15,773 nt of DNA from CAYQLK01 sp964418515. GTDB lineage: Bacteria > Patescibacteriota > Microgenomatia > CAYQLK01. A program made the position numbers and the translations under genes. The notes under the pieces were generated by a model. It worked only from the letters and a program-made list of their open reading frames with translations, made no database searches and was not told the DNA's origin. Numbering within the stretch: position 1 is the stretch's first letter; the number at the start of each line of letters is the position of its first letter. The stretch is from positions 1 through 15,773 of the forward strand of contig CAYQLK010000021.1 of assembly GCA_964418515.1 (NCBI GenBank), read 5' to 3'. Positions 1 to 6,780 of the stretch are shown in pieces.

Positions 1-1
1 G

Positions 2-75
2 TGGGCCTGAGAGGACTCGAACCTCTGACCTCTACAATGTCAATGTAGCGCTCTAACCAACTGAGCTACAAGCCC
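2..75 (-). tRNA. tRNA-Val(GAC)
   Basis: The reverse complement folds as a full cloverleaf. The 7-bp acceptor stem (GGGCTTG with CAGGCCC) contains one T-G wobble. The D-arm has GCTCAGTTGGTTAGAGC, the anticodon stem is CTACA/TGTAG, the loop TTGACAT gives anticodon GAC, and the T-loop is TTCGAGT. The discriminator is A and is followed by C at the window edge, so I cannot see whether CCA is encoded; the other tRNAs here do not encode it. The promoter and a three-hairpin element lie upstream. Confidence 0.95.
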
Positions 76-83
76 CTAGTGCG

Positions 84-163
84 TTAAGGGGCAACCAAGG
101 TTTCCCCTTAATATTCCCTTTCCTTATTGGAAAGTTTTTGTCAGGCAGAGCCTGTCCAAAAAC
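84..163 (-). repeat. Three-hairpin repeat element, copy A (leader of tRNA-Val)
   Basis: Three inverted repeats lie in series. Hairpin 1 pairs TTAAGGGG (84-91) with CCCCTTAA (104-111), then after a C/T mismatch AACC with GGTT. Hairpin 2 pairs CTTTCC (118-123) with GGAAAG (129-134). Hairpin 3 pairs GTTTTTG (134-140) with CAAAAAC (157-163), and inside it CAGGC (142-146) with GCCTG (150-154). The block aligns without gaps to 11184-11263 at an offset of 11100. It ends 8 nt before the 5' end of tRNA-Val(GAC), and the predicted tRNA promoter at 195-223 would transcribe it as a leader. Function unknown; it could be a structured leader, a processing signal or a REP/MITE-like repeat. Confidence 0.75.
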
Positions 164-194
164 CAGATTAAGAAAATATTTTTTCAGCTTGGGT

Positions 195-223
195 ATTTTA
201 TTGAAATACTAGGTTTATCGCAA
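195..223 (-). promoter_or_regulatory. Promoter of tRNA-Val(GAC)
   Basis: On the minus strand, -35 TTGCGA (218-223) and -10 TAAAAT (195-200) are separated by 17 nt. The same pair, TTGCAA-17-TAAAAT, lies before tRNA-Val(TAC). Transcription from about 188 would make a leader of about 110 nt that contains the three-hairpin element before the tRNA. Confidence 0.6.
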
Positions 224-252
224 TAGAGGGTAAATTAATGAAAAGTTAAAAT

Positions 253-768
253 CTAAAAAACCGCGGATGAGCCGTTAAGCTCCATTAGTTTATTTTGGTC
301 GCCAGTCATTGCTCCTGCGATTCCGCCGAGCTGTTGTTTTCTCCTGTTAACTAGAGAGTAAGCTGATAACTCTGGTTTTTTGGAAAATAAACTTGCAAGC
401 ATTTTTATTAGCCTTGATCTTTCTTGAACATGTACTACGGCATCAGTGTTAACAGTTGAGTCGGTTTGGACAAGACCAGCTTCGGTTTTAGTGCTGGCAA
501 GTTGGGCGGTTAAATCTTTAATTTCTGCGCCTAAATTTTGATTTTTGGATAATTCAGCTCTTATTGATGCGAGTCTGGTTGATTCTTGTGTTTCAGCTAT
601 TGCAGCGCTTTTGAGTGAGTCAAGTTCTACATCGCCACTAAGCTCTTCGTTGGTTGGTTTGTGGGTAAGAATTTCAGAATTTGGACGAGAAGGGGTAAAC
701 GACTCAGGCTGACGGTCGCGCTCTTGATTGACGGGCAGTCTGGAAAAATTAGCGTTATTTGTAGTCAT
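253..768 (-). CDS. Hypothetical protein, 171 aa, hydrophilic with short coiled coil
   Basis: I do not recognise this protein. The N-terminal 45 residues are polar and likely disordered, rich in N, P, S and E. Residues 48-95 are a heptad-like, charged and alanine/leucine-rich stretch that may form a coiled coil. Residues 117-150 are basic (SLFSKK, NRRKQQ) and could form an amphipathic helix. There is no signal peptide or transmembrane segment, so it is probably cytoplasmic. ATG at 768 is preceded by AAGTTAGTCAC, which has no Shine-Dalgarno sequence, but a very good promoter sits about 20 nt upstream. That promoter makes the gene a separate unit from the ABC-transporter operon ending at 820. 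It is followed by the tRNA-Val promoter and no obvious terminator. Confidence 0.7.
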   Translation of the reverse strand: MTTNNANFSRLPVNQERDRQPESFTPSRPNSEILTHKPTNEELSGDVELDSLKSAAIAETQESTRLASIRAELSKNQNLGAEIKDLTAQLASTKTEAGLVQTDSTVNTDAVVHVQERSRLIKMLASLFSKKPELSAYSLVNRRKQQLGGIAGAMTGDQNKLMELNGSSAVF

Positions 769-788
769 TGTGACTAACTTACGAAAGA

Positions 789-816
789 ATTATAGCAGTA
801 TTAGTCGAATTTTCAA
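789..816 (-). promoter_or_regulatory. Promoter of the 171-aa gene
   Basis: On the minus strand, TTGAAA (811-816) and TATAAT (789-794) are separated by 16 nt. The predicted start near 782 leaves a leader of about 14 nt before the ATG at 768. The promoter lies in the 51-nt gap after the stop of the ABC permease. Confidence 0.7.
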
Positions 817-819
817 TTT

Positions 820-2010
820 TTATTCGTATCTCAGAGCATCAATAGGATTGAGTTTGGCTGCTCGCCAAGCAGGCACTGATCCGAAAATAATACCAACACC
901 AGCTGAAAATCCAAAAGCTAAAATAACGGACCACAACGGAACACTTGTCGAAAGGAATTGCGATAATCCAATTGAGCCTAAAAATCCTAGAGCAACTCCT
1001 GCCGATCCACCTATAAGTGAAAGTATCATGGCTTCAAGTAAAAATTGAGTCAAAATGTCAGCCGGAGTTGCGCCTAATGCCTTTCTTAGTCCAATTTCTC
1101 TGGTTCTTTCTGTGACTGAAACAAGCATTATGTTGCTGATGCCGATACCACCGACAAGGAGCGAGATGGCGGCTATACCGCCAAGCGCGTAGGTGATAAA
1201 TGAAATGATTGAGAGAATACTAGACAATAACTGTTCCTGACTTTGGATAGTGAAATCGTCTTTATCTAGTTTGGTAAGTAAAATATCATTAATTTTTTGT
1301 TTAGTTTGTTCAACTGATTCTTGGCTTTTGGCGCTGACAAGTAGTGAGGAGATAGTATCGGTGCCAGTTTGTGTAAGATAGGTGTTTATTGGAATATAGG
1401 CTGTATTATCAGGGTCTTGTCCGGCGACTGATCCTAGTTTATCAGTAACCCCAATAATCGTGTATCTTGTGCTCCCTATAGTTATTTTTTTACCCAAAGG
1501 ATTGATATCGGGAAAAAATTCATTAGCTAAAGTTGGTCCAAGGACGGCGATTTTCTTGGCTGCTCTATCCTCTGCTTCAGTGAATTTACGTCCTTTGACA
1601 ATATCAAGTGAAGAAACGTCAAAACCATTGGTAGATATGGCAGTTAAAGTGATATTTTTGGATTTGTCTCCGAATCGTGCAACGGCAAAGGTATCTTGAG
1701 AAGCAACAACCTGATCAAAACTTCGCCCTTCTTCTCTTTTAAGTCTGTCAATTATTTCTCTATCAAACTTGCTGACATTGCCAATTGGCGGGCCGCTTGA
1801 GACCCCGCCAGTTCCTGGCAGAATAAAAATTGAAGTTGTACCGAGATTTTCAAATTGTTTGTTGATGTAGTTTTGTATTCCTGAACCAATACTAACAAGC
1901 AAAATAATTGCAAAAACTCCGATAATTATTCCTAACATTGTCAAAAAGGATCTGGCCTTGTTAATAATAATCGCCTTGGTTGAGACTTGAATGGTCGATG
2001 CGAAGTTCAT
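820..2010 (-). CDS. MacB/FtsX-family ABC transporter permease
   Basis: This is the membrane subunit of a mechanotransmission-type ABC transporter. In this family the permease couples ATP hydrolysis inside the cell to movement of an extracytoplasmic domain, and does not itself form a classical import channel. The 396 residues show the family layout. Transmembrane segment 1 is at about 22-44. A large extracytoplasmic domain follows at about 45-260 and includes IAVLGPTLANEFFP, a MacB_PCD-type motif. Three further membrane segments lie at about 265-292, 320-345 and 357-380, with the coupling motif ERTREIGLRKALGAT after the second. The C-terminus PAWRAAKLNPIDALRYE is typical. Length is close to that of the permease half of MacB. 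ATG at 2010 lies 1 nt after the ATPase stop, so this is the last gene of the operon. No SD is visible, suggesting translational coupling. Confidence 0.92.
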   Translation of the reverse strand: MNFASTIQVSTKAIIINKARSFLTMLGIIIGVFAIILLVSIGSGIQNYINKQFENLGTTSIFILPGTGGVSSGPPIGNVSKFDREIIDRLKREEGRSFDQVVASQDTFAVARFGDKSKNITLTAISTNGFDVSSLDIVKGRKFTEAEDRAAKKIAVLGPTLANEFFPDINPLGKKITIGSTRYTIIGVTDKLGSVAGQDPDNTAYIPINTYLTQTGTDTISSLLVSAKSQESVEQTKQKINDILLTKLDKDDFTIQSQEQLLSSILSIISFITYALGGIAAISLLVGGIGISNIMLVSVTERTREIGLRKALGATPADILTQFLLEAMILSLIGGSAGVALGFLGSIGLSQFLSTSVPLWSVILAFGFSAGVGIIFGSVPAWRAAKLNPIDALRYE

Positions 2011-2011
2011 T

Positions 2012-2746
2012 TTATTTGTCTTTTAGGATTTTGCCGTCTTTTATGGTGATGGTTCTGTCAAAAAATTTAGACATTGATGGGTCGTGGGTGACCACAATGA
2101 TTGTTCGTCCTTTGTTGTGTAGGTTTTTTATCAATTCTAAAATTGTCGCACCTGATTTCGAATCAAGATTTCCTGTGGGTTCGTCGGCGAGCAAAATATC
2201 TGGATCATTAGCAAGAGCTCTGGCAAACGCGACACGTTGTTGTTGCCCGCCAGAAAGCTGGCCAGGAGTGTTTTTTAGTCTTTCACCAAGACCGACCTCA
2301 GTTAGGATTTCTATTGCTTTTTCGGTTTGGTTGCCGGTAAAGGTTCGGGAATAAGTTAAGGGCAGTTTAACATTATCAATGGCACTTGTTCTGGGTAGTA
2401 AGTTGAATTGCTGAAACACAAAACCAATAGTTTTGTTGCGAATATAGGCGGTTTGGGTTTCTGAGTAGTGTTCAATGTTTTTTCCACTAACGATGACTTG
2501 CCCAGAAGAGGGTTTGTCGAGCAATCCAATTATATGCATAAGGGTCGATTTGCCAGAGCCTGATGGTCCGACGATGCCGACTAGTTCTCCTTGGTGGATT
2601 TTTAAGCTCACATTGTCTAAGGCTTTTATAATGATTTCCTCATTGTTAGCTTTGGAATCGTTTTTACCTTTTTTTGCTTCAGGTTTGTAAATCCTTGAAA
2701 CGTTTTTGAGCTCGATTATTGTGTTAGTTGATTTTGACGCGGGCAT
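2012..2746 (-). CDS. MacB/LolD-type ABC transporter ATP-binding protein
   Basis: This cytoplasmic ATPase of 244 residues powers the adjacent permease. Visible motifs are Walker A GPSGSGKST (60-68), Q-loop Gln112 in FVFQQFNLLPR, signature LSGGQQQR (164-171), Walker B ILLADEP (184-190), the D-loop GNLDS and H-loop His221. This matches the MacB/LolD/FtsE group. A lysine- and glutamate-rich insertion at about 22-37 separates the first strand from the rest of the catalytic core and is unusual. I chose ATG at 2746. A longer reading starts at TTG 2794 but would add 16 residues overlapping the adaptor gene by 71 nt; the ATG reduces this to 23 nt. Neither start has a good SD. Confidence 0.93.
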   Translation of the reverse strand: MPASKSTNTIIELKNVSRIYKPEAKKGKNDSKANNEEIIIKALDNVSLKIHQGELVGIVGPSGSGKSTLMHIIGLLDKPSSGQVIVSGKNIEHYSETQTAYIRNKTIGFVFQQFNLLPRTSAIDNVKLPLTYSRTFTGNQTEKAIEILTEVGLGERLKNTPGQLSGGQQQRVAFARALANDPDILLADEPTGNLDSKSGATILELIKNLHNKGRTIIVVTHDPSMSKFFDRTITIKDGKILKDK

Positions 2747-3767
2747 TGTCGGTGAGATTTTGGTTAGTAACGCTAACAATGTCGTTTTCGGCAAGTCCAG
2801 AGGTTATTTCGGTTTCAAAGTCGGATTCTAGTCCAGTAGTAACTGGAGTTTTAAATGCTTTTTTGTTCTTAATTTGATAGACGTATTTTTTGTCTCCGTC
2901 TTCAATAATTGCTGAGGTTGAGACATTGAGTACATTTGATTGTCTTTTTTGGATAATTGAAGCTTGTCCGTTTTGGTCCAAATAAACAACCCTGCCTGAA
3001 GTATTAAAAGCGATTTTTATTAAATAAACTTCAATTCCGTTAGCATTTTTGGTTTTGGAGGGTGCTATTTCGGTGACTGTACCAAGAAACTTTTCGTCTG
3101 GATAGGCATCAAGAATTATTTCTGTTTTTTGGCTAGCTATAATTTTGACAATATCGACATCGTCAATTTCGGCCGTGAATTCTGGATTATCGCTGGTTTG
3201 GATTGTAAGAACTGTTTGAGTGGCTGTAGCAGTTTCGCCGACTTTTTTGCTAACCGAAGTGACAATTCCTGTGATTGGAGAATAAATACTTGTTTTGGCT
3301 AAGTTGGTTCTGGCGTCAGCAACAAGGCTTTCGGCTTGTTGAAGTGGAATATCAACTTGTTTGCGGTCGAGTTTGCTTTGGTCAGACAGAGGCTTATCTT
3401 TTTGTGAGAGATCATATTCATTAAGTAATGAGTAAGAAAGATTAAAATCTTTTAGGGCTCTGTCGTAGGCGTTTCTGTAGACACTGCTGTCAATGGAAGC
3501 AAGCCTTGTGCCTTTCGTGATTTTGTCTCCAGCTTTGAATGGTTGATAGGTTATTTTGCCTGTTAGTTCAAAAGAGGCTGAAAAACTGGTTCCGGCGCTG
3601 ACTTTGCCATCGGCAGTTATTTCCTGAGTTACGTCAGAAATTTTAACTTTCTCAGCGTCAATTTCTGTAACCTTTGGTTTGAGTGAGTTATACGCAAAAA
3701 AGCCCACAACAATAACCACAATTAAAATTAAGATTTTTTTAAATGTTATTAATTTAAATATTTTCAT
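2724..3767 (-). CDS. MacA/HlyD-like periplasmic-adaptor-type subunit
   Basis: This 347-residue membrane-anchored adaptor has a transmembrane helix at about 10-27 (ILILIVVIVVGFFAY). An N-terminal barrel-sandwich (lipoyl-like) half follows (ITADGKVSAGTS, FKAGDKITKGTRLASID), then a helical hairpin at about 98-155. The second lipoyl half is SIYSPITGIVTSVSKKVGE. A beta-barrel region (DEKFLGTVTEIAPS) and a C-terminal membrane-proximal domain complete it. In Gram-negative bacteria MacA links MacB to TolC. I see no outer-membrane partner here, so in this cell it more likely modulates the MacB-like pair or reaches into the wall. The start ATG overlaps the previous stop by four bases (ATGA), and the 3' end overlaps the ATPase start. 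Confidence 0.88.
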   Translation of the reverse strand: MKIFKLITFKKILILIVVIVVGFFAYNSLKPKVTEIDAEKVKISDVTQEITADGKVSAGTSFSASFELTGKITYQPFKAGDKITKGTRLASIDSSVYRNAYDRALKDFNLSYSLLNEYDLSQKDKPLSDQSKLDRKQVDIPLQQAESLVADARTNLAKTSIYSPITGIVTSVSKKVGETATATQTVLTIQTSDNPEFTAEIDDVDIVKIIASQKTEIILDAYPDEKFLGTVTEIAPSKTKNANGIEVYLIKIAFNTSGRVVYLDQNGQASIIQKRQSNVLNVSTSAIIEDGDKKYVYQIKNKKAFKTPVTTGLESDFETEITSGLAENDIVSVTNQNLTDNARVKIN

Positions 3768-4204
3768 TTGCTTAAATTGTTCTCTGTTTCAACAATTGGC
3801 AGATTATAAGTCGGATAATTATAGTCTAATTCACTACTGTTTTTTTTGAAGGTTGTTATTTCGTCAGCAAAAGGGGTTTGTTTGGTCTCTTGGCTAAATG
3901 AAATCGATATGTCTGGCTCTGGAATATTATCGGTCTGAATAGTCGATTTTTCTGACGTATCCTTTTTGGGAATAAGCAAAGCTACGATAATTAAAATTAT
4001 TGCCACTAACAGCAAAGCGAATAACAAATAGACTGATTTGGGAAGATTTTTAGGGATTTTAAAGCTATTTTTGGTTGGGTTGGAATTTGGTTTAGAGCTT
4101 GCGGTTTTGTTCTCAGCAGAATTACTATTTAGTTCTGTTGGCGATTGTTTATCGGTTTTAAATTGAGTTTTTGTGCTAGTTGGTGGAAGCAAATCTGGGT
4201 TCAT
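3764..4204 (-). CDS. Single-pass membrane protein, 146 aa
   Basis: I do not recognise a family. Residues 1-55 are polar and low in complexity (T, S, N, P, K), probably a disordered cytoplasmic tail. One strong transmembrane helix lies at 57-79 (VYLLFALLLVAIILIIVALL) and is followed by KKD. Residues 82-146 form a polar extracytoplasmic tail with acidic patches. The gene overlaps its upstream neighbour (4201-4204) and the adaptor (3764-3767) by four bases each, so all three are translationally coupled. It is probably an accessory partner of the ABC exporter. No SD is present. Confidence 0.75.
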   Translation of the reverse strand: MNPDLLPPTSTKTQFKTDKQSPTELNSNSAENKTASSKPNSNPTKNSFKIPKNLPKSVYLLFALLLVAIILIIVALLIPKKDTSEKSTIQTDNIPEPDISISFSQETKQTPFADEITTFKKNSSELDYNYPTYNLPIVETENNLSK

Positions 4205-4989
4205 AGAGTGTTGTTGATTTCGTTTAGGTAACTGGCAGTTTTGTTAATGTTTTCTATTGCTGTTTTAGCGTTTTTGACGATTTGGCTATTAGCCTGATTA
4301 CCACCTGAGAGTTTGTTGACTTGAGGAATAAGTTCAAAGTTTTGTTTGATAAGCAAGTTAGTATTGTCGACCTTTTCGATAATTTGCGCCCGCCAAATTT
4401 CCTGTCTTGGGTCTGGATTAGAAACGTTATTGTTTATATAGGTAAACAGTTTGGCAAGCAATACTTTGGAGTTGTCTTGGAATTTGGCAATTCTGGCTGA
4501 ACTGGCGACAAGTCTGAGTTGATTAACTTTAAGTAAGATTGGTTCGTGTGATTTGTGATAGGTGTTGATTGTAGCCTGAATAGTTTTTAGGTCAGTCTGA
4601 TTGTTGTTTATGACTGATTTTTGGTCGATGTACCATTGGTTGACAGAACTAAGTGTCGTATTAAAAAAACTCATTGTTTCTTGTGGAACAACATTTGAGG
4701 CAACAACCTCGGTTTGTAAAAAATTATTGTACGCAATCATTGTGTCACCAATCGTTAAGTAAGTTGTTTTGGTAGTTTCAATAAGATTGGTTAGGTTTTG
4801 AAGTGATGCGTCTTTTTTGTAAGCTGCTTTGGCCGTAGTTAGTTTGTTTAACTCTGTTTGATATCTACTGTAGTTGAAAAGATAGTCTTGGTAAGGAGTA
4901 TTTTCGGCTTGAGCCAGAGCTATTTGGTGAGGGAAAATACTAAATATTAACGCAATTACTAAAATCAGTGGAAAAATTTTGATAGTCAT
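4201..4989 (-). CDS. Secreted helical (coiled-coil) protein, 262 aa
   Basis: The N-terminus is a signal peptide: a lysine near the start, a hydrophobic core at about 5-22, and a cleavage site after ALA near residue 26 (IALAQAEN). The mature part is almost wholly helical, with long Q-, N-, K- and T-rich heptad-like stretches and no cysteines, suggesting an extracytoplasmic coiled-coil rod. I cannot assign a family. It is the first gene of the five-gene operon with the MacAB-like transporter. It may be an extracytoplasmic partner of the adaptor or a substrate of the system. No SD precedes the ATG. The upstream 5000-5060 stretch has only a weak -10-like TAAAAT and no convincing -35. Confidence 0.78.
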   Translation of the reverse strand: MTIKIFPLILVIALIFSIFPHQIALAQAENTPYQDYLFNYSRYQTELNKLTTAKAAYKKDASLQNLTNLIETTKTTYLTIGDTMIAYNNFLQTEVVASNVVPQETMSFFNTTLSSVNQWYIDQKSVINNNQTDLKTIQATINTYHKSHEPILLKVNQLRLVASSARIAKFQDNSKVLLAKLFTYINNNVSNPDPRQEIWRAQIIEKVDNTNLLIKQNFELIPQVNKLSGGNQANSQIVKNAKTAIENINKTASYLNEINNTL

Positions 4990-5076
4990 TTAAAAAACAT
5001 TTTTTTTGCTATTTAATTTTACCTCAAAATTGTCTAGAAAACGTGCTCAATCTAGGCTGGTAGGATTAACTTAATG

Positions 5077-5160
5077 TGGGCGAGAGAGGACTCGAACCTC
5101 CAAGGATTTGACTCCACAAGCCCCTCAAGCCTGCGCGTCTACCAATTTCGCCACTCGCCC
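5077..5160 (-). tRNA. tRNA-Leu(GAG)
   Basis: The reverse complement has acceptor GGGCGAG paired with CTCGCCC, anticodon stem CAGGC/GCTTG and loop TTGAGGG (anticodon GAG). The long class-II variable arm is typical of Leu, and the T-loop is TTCGAGT. The discriminator is A and CCA is not encoded. It is nearly identical in acceptor, variable and T arms to tRNA-Leu(TAG) at 11094-11177. Confidence 0.95.
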
Positions 5161-5182
5161 GTATTTGTTAGTAGCCCGAGCG

Positions 5183-5211
5183 ATTTTAGCAAATCGAAGG
5201 TGAAATTGCTA
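5183..5211 (-). promoter_or_regulatory. Promoter of tRNA-Leu(GAG)
   Basis: On the minus strand, TAGCAA (5206-5211) and TAAAAT (5183-5188) are separated by 17 nt. The -35 differs by one base from the TTGCAA of tRNA-Val(TAC). The -10 also sits in a small inverted repeat, CGATTT/AAATCG (5181-5196). The promoter starts right after the terminator tail of the upstream gene. Confidence 0.5.
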
Positions 5212-5212
5212 T

Positions 5213-5244
5213 GAAAAAGGAGAGCTCTTATTGGGAGCTCTCCT
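5213..5244 (-). terminator. Intrinsic terminator of the 144-aa G+C-rich gene
   Basis: A perfect 10-bp stem, AGGAGAGCTC (5218-5227) with GAGCTCTCCT (5235-5244), encloses a 7-nt loop. On the minus strand it is followed by TTTTTC. It begins 20 nt after the stop codon. Confidence 0.9.
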
Positions 5245-5263
5245 ATGGGTTGTGCCGCGATTT

Positions 5264-5698
5264 TTAGGTCGCAGGCGCGGCGACTGGAAGTTTGTAAACG
5301 ATCCAGTCGACGGGATTGTCGGGGTTGAAGTAGCTGGCGAAGATCATTTCGCCCTGTTCGGTATCGCGCTGTTCGGTGTTGCGCCACCTATTGATGGCGG
5401 CGATGCAGCTGGCACTGATGCCGAGGTTGGGATTGAGAATCACTTCTCGGACGATGAGCTTGGTCGGTTCGAGGCTGAGTCGGTATGCGATTCCCATGTA
5501 GGGAATCATATTGACTGCTTCTTGGCCGACGAGTTCTTCGCCTGTGGCCAGCGTAATCTTGATTGCCATCTTGCCGCTGGCGACTTCGCTGGCGATTCTG
5601 GTACGCTCTTTGATCAAATACTGGATTTCGGTTGATTCCGTCCAGTCGTACTGCCTCCCCATCACGCTGATTGGCTTGGTCGCAAAGGATACAATCAT
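5264..5698 (-). CDS. Hypothetical protein, 144 aa, G+C-rich gene
   Basis: I do not recognise a domain. The protein is soluble, with no signal peptide or membrane segment. It alternates predicted strands with short helices and ends in an alanine/proline-rich tail (VAAPAT). ATG at 5698 has AGGA 7 nt upstream; GTG at 5701 is an equally possible start with GGAG at 9 nt. The gene uses C/G-ending codons far more than the A+T-rich operon next to it. It has its own promoter (5752-5781) and a strong terminator (5213-5244), so it is monocistronic. It lies between two tRNA-Leu genes. These traits match three other G+C-rich genes in the window and suggest acquisition as a unit. Confidence 0.72.
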   Translation of the reverse strand: MIVSFATKPISVMGRQYDWTESTEIQYLIKERTRIASEVASGKMAIKITLATGEELVGQEAVNMIPYMGIAYRLSLEPTKLIVREVILNPNLGISASCIAAINRWRNTEQRDTEQGEMIFASYFNPDNPVDWIVYKLPVAAPAT

Positions 5699-5751
5699 CA
5701 CGTAGTCCTACTCCAATGAAAATGTGCTTTTCTCAATTACTTGAGGTAAAT

Positions 5752-5781
5752 ATTATACTATAGGTCGTATATTTATTTCAA
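5752..5781 (-). promoter_or_regulatory. Promoter of the 144-aa gene
   Basis: On the minus strand, TTGAAA (5776-5781) and TATAAT (5752-5757) are separated by 18 nt. The 16-nt block at 5751-5766 recurs with one change upstream of the HD gene (6638-6653). An inverted repeat, CTCAA/TTGAG (5732-5745), lies at the predicted transcript 5' end and could be a 5' hairpin or an operator. Confidence 0.7.
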
Positions 5782-5843
5782 GTTATTTTAAAGAATCTAT
5801 ATTTTGGTAGAATTTTGCAGTTGTTAAATTTTGAGTTTAGTAA

Positions 5844-5928
5844 GGGCGAGTGGCGAAATTGGTAGACGCGCAGTGTTCAGAACGCTGTGGGTATTACACT
5901 CTTGGAGGTTCAAATCCTCTCTCGCCCA
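5844..5928 (+). tRNA. tRNA-Leu(CAG)
   Basis: Acceptor GGGCGAG pairs with CTCGCCC. The D-arm is the same as in the other Leu tRNAs here. Anticodon stem CAGTG/CGCTG encloses TTCAGAA (anticodon CAG). The long variable arm is GTGGGTATTACAC and the T-loop is TTCAAAT. The discriminator is A and CCA is not encoded. A weak promoter candidate is TAGAAT at 5808-5813, divergent from the promoter of the 144-aa gene. Confidence 0.95.
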
Positions 5929-5931
5929 CAA

Positions 5932-5981
5932 AAATAAAAAAAAGAAACCGCAGAAGAAATTGTATTTTTCGTCTGCGGTTT
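5932..5981. terminator. Bidirectional intrinsic terminator between tRNA-Leu(CAG) and the HD gene
   Basis: The stem AAACCGCAGA (5945-5954) pairs with TCTGCGGTTT (5972-5981), with an inner GAAA/TTTC pairing. Read on the minus strand it is followed by a long T-rich tail, directly after the HD gene stop at 5993. Read on the plus strand it ends tRNA-Leu(CAG) transcription and is followed by TTTTTG. Confidence 0.88.
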
Positions 5982-5992
5982 TTGTAGGGTTT

Positions 5993-6604
5993 TCAGATGA
6001 GCCTAGCAATGGCTCTTTGAATGTTTTCCTCTGCTTCCTCTTCGTAGAGGTCGCGGAAGAAAGGAGTCTTGAAGATGGGACGTTCGAAGCCTCGAAGTGC
6101 TGCAGCGCGTCCTTCGCCGTACTTTTCGCGAGGTACGAACCCGAATTCGAGCGCGATTTGGCTGTCGTAGCGATCGAATACTGCTTCTGGCTGGCCAAGA
6201 ATGGCCATATCTATGTCCAACACGAACGGCTGGTCTGGGTCGTTGGTGATCACGCGGTGGCGCTTGGTCGCCAGGATGTGTGCAACGACCTTGAGTGCAA
6301 GACCTGATGTTCCGCCACAGCTGATCAAACACTGCATGGCCATTTCAGCACTCTGCTCTTCGTTGTCCGCCTTCTGAGGAACGTATATTACGTCGTGGAA
6401 CCAGAGCGCAAGTTCTGCTGCCAGCGGGTCTTGAATCAGATTTTTGACCCTATCGAATTCCTGAAGGCAGTGCAGAATGTGTGTCAGATTGTGGTAGGCG
6501 CGCCTGCCATCTTCGTAGTGGCTGACGAGTGCGATGAAATGAGTTTGGGTTTTTGAGAAGCCGGCAGCTTCCCAGAGGTTGGACCATCGGTCAATGAGTG
6601 GCAT
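5993..6604 (-). CDS. HD-superfamily metal-dependent hydrolase (COG4339-like)
   Basis: The 203 residues fit the family of small predicted metal-dependent HD phosphohydrolases. Motifs in order are YHNLTHI (37-43), WFHDVIY (68-74, the HD pair His70-Asp71), DNEEQSAE (80-87) and LDIDMAILG (129-137). Together with His38 these supply the expected metal ligands. The C-terminal part (PREKYGEGR, FFRDLYEEEAEENIQRAI) is also typical. The substrate is unknown for this family. ATG at 6604 has an ideal AGGAG 5 nt upstream. The gene is G+C-rich and monocistronic, with promoter 6639-6667 and terminator 5945-5981. It adjoins tRNA-Leu(CAG), which is transcribed towards it. Composition and signals differ from the A+T-rich neighbours, suggesting transfer. 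Confidence 0.88.
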   Translation of the reverse strand: MPLIDRWSNLWEAAGFSKTQTHFIALVSHYEDGRRAYHNLTHILHCLQEFDRVKNLIQDPLAAELALWFHDVIYVPQKADNEEQSAEMAMQCLISCGGTSGLALKVVAHILATKRHRVITNDPDQPFVLDIDMAILGQPEAVFDRYDSQIALEFGFVPREKYGEGRAAALRGFERPIFKTPFFRDLYEEEAEENIQRAIARLI

Positions 6605-6638
6605 CCGTACTCCTGTTTGTGTGAAAGAACTTCGCAGT

Positions 6639-6667
6639 ATTATACTATGGGTCTTTTCACGTGTAAA
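6639..6667 (-). promoter_or_regulatory. Promoter of the HD hydrolase gene
   Basis: On the minus strand, TTTACA (6662-6667) and TATAAT (6639-6644) are separated by 17 nt. The block GACCCATAGTATAATA (6638-6653) matches the promoter of the 144-aa gene at 15 of 16 positions. Confidence 0.72.
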
Positions 6668-6780
6668 TATGCAACTTTAGCTACGATTGATTGACAAAGA
6701 GTAGGCTTTTTGGGAAACTAATTGTGTGGGGTTAAAAAATTGGGCAGCAGTCTTTATTTCCCTGATTTTCCCCTATACAA

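Noticed and set aside
118..139. Plus-strand intrinsic terminator (CTTTCC/GGAAAG followed by TTTTT)
   Set aside because: No plus-strand gene lies before it. The run of T is the arm of hairpin 3 in the repeated element, and copy B has a poor version of the stem.
728..1048. Plus-strand frames opposite the ABC permease and other operon genes (for example 1460-1699, 1980-2354, 2475-2690)
   Set aside because: Antisense shadows of strongly supported ABC-transporter genes with conserved motifs.
2747..2794. TTG start for the ABC ATPase at 2794
   Set aside because: It would overlap the adaptor gene by 71 nt and add 16 residues before the normal family N-terminus. ATG 2746 gives a 23-nt overlap.
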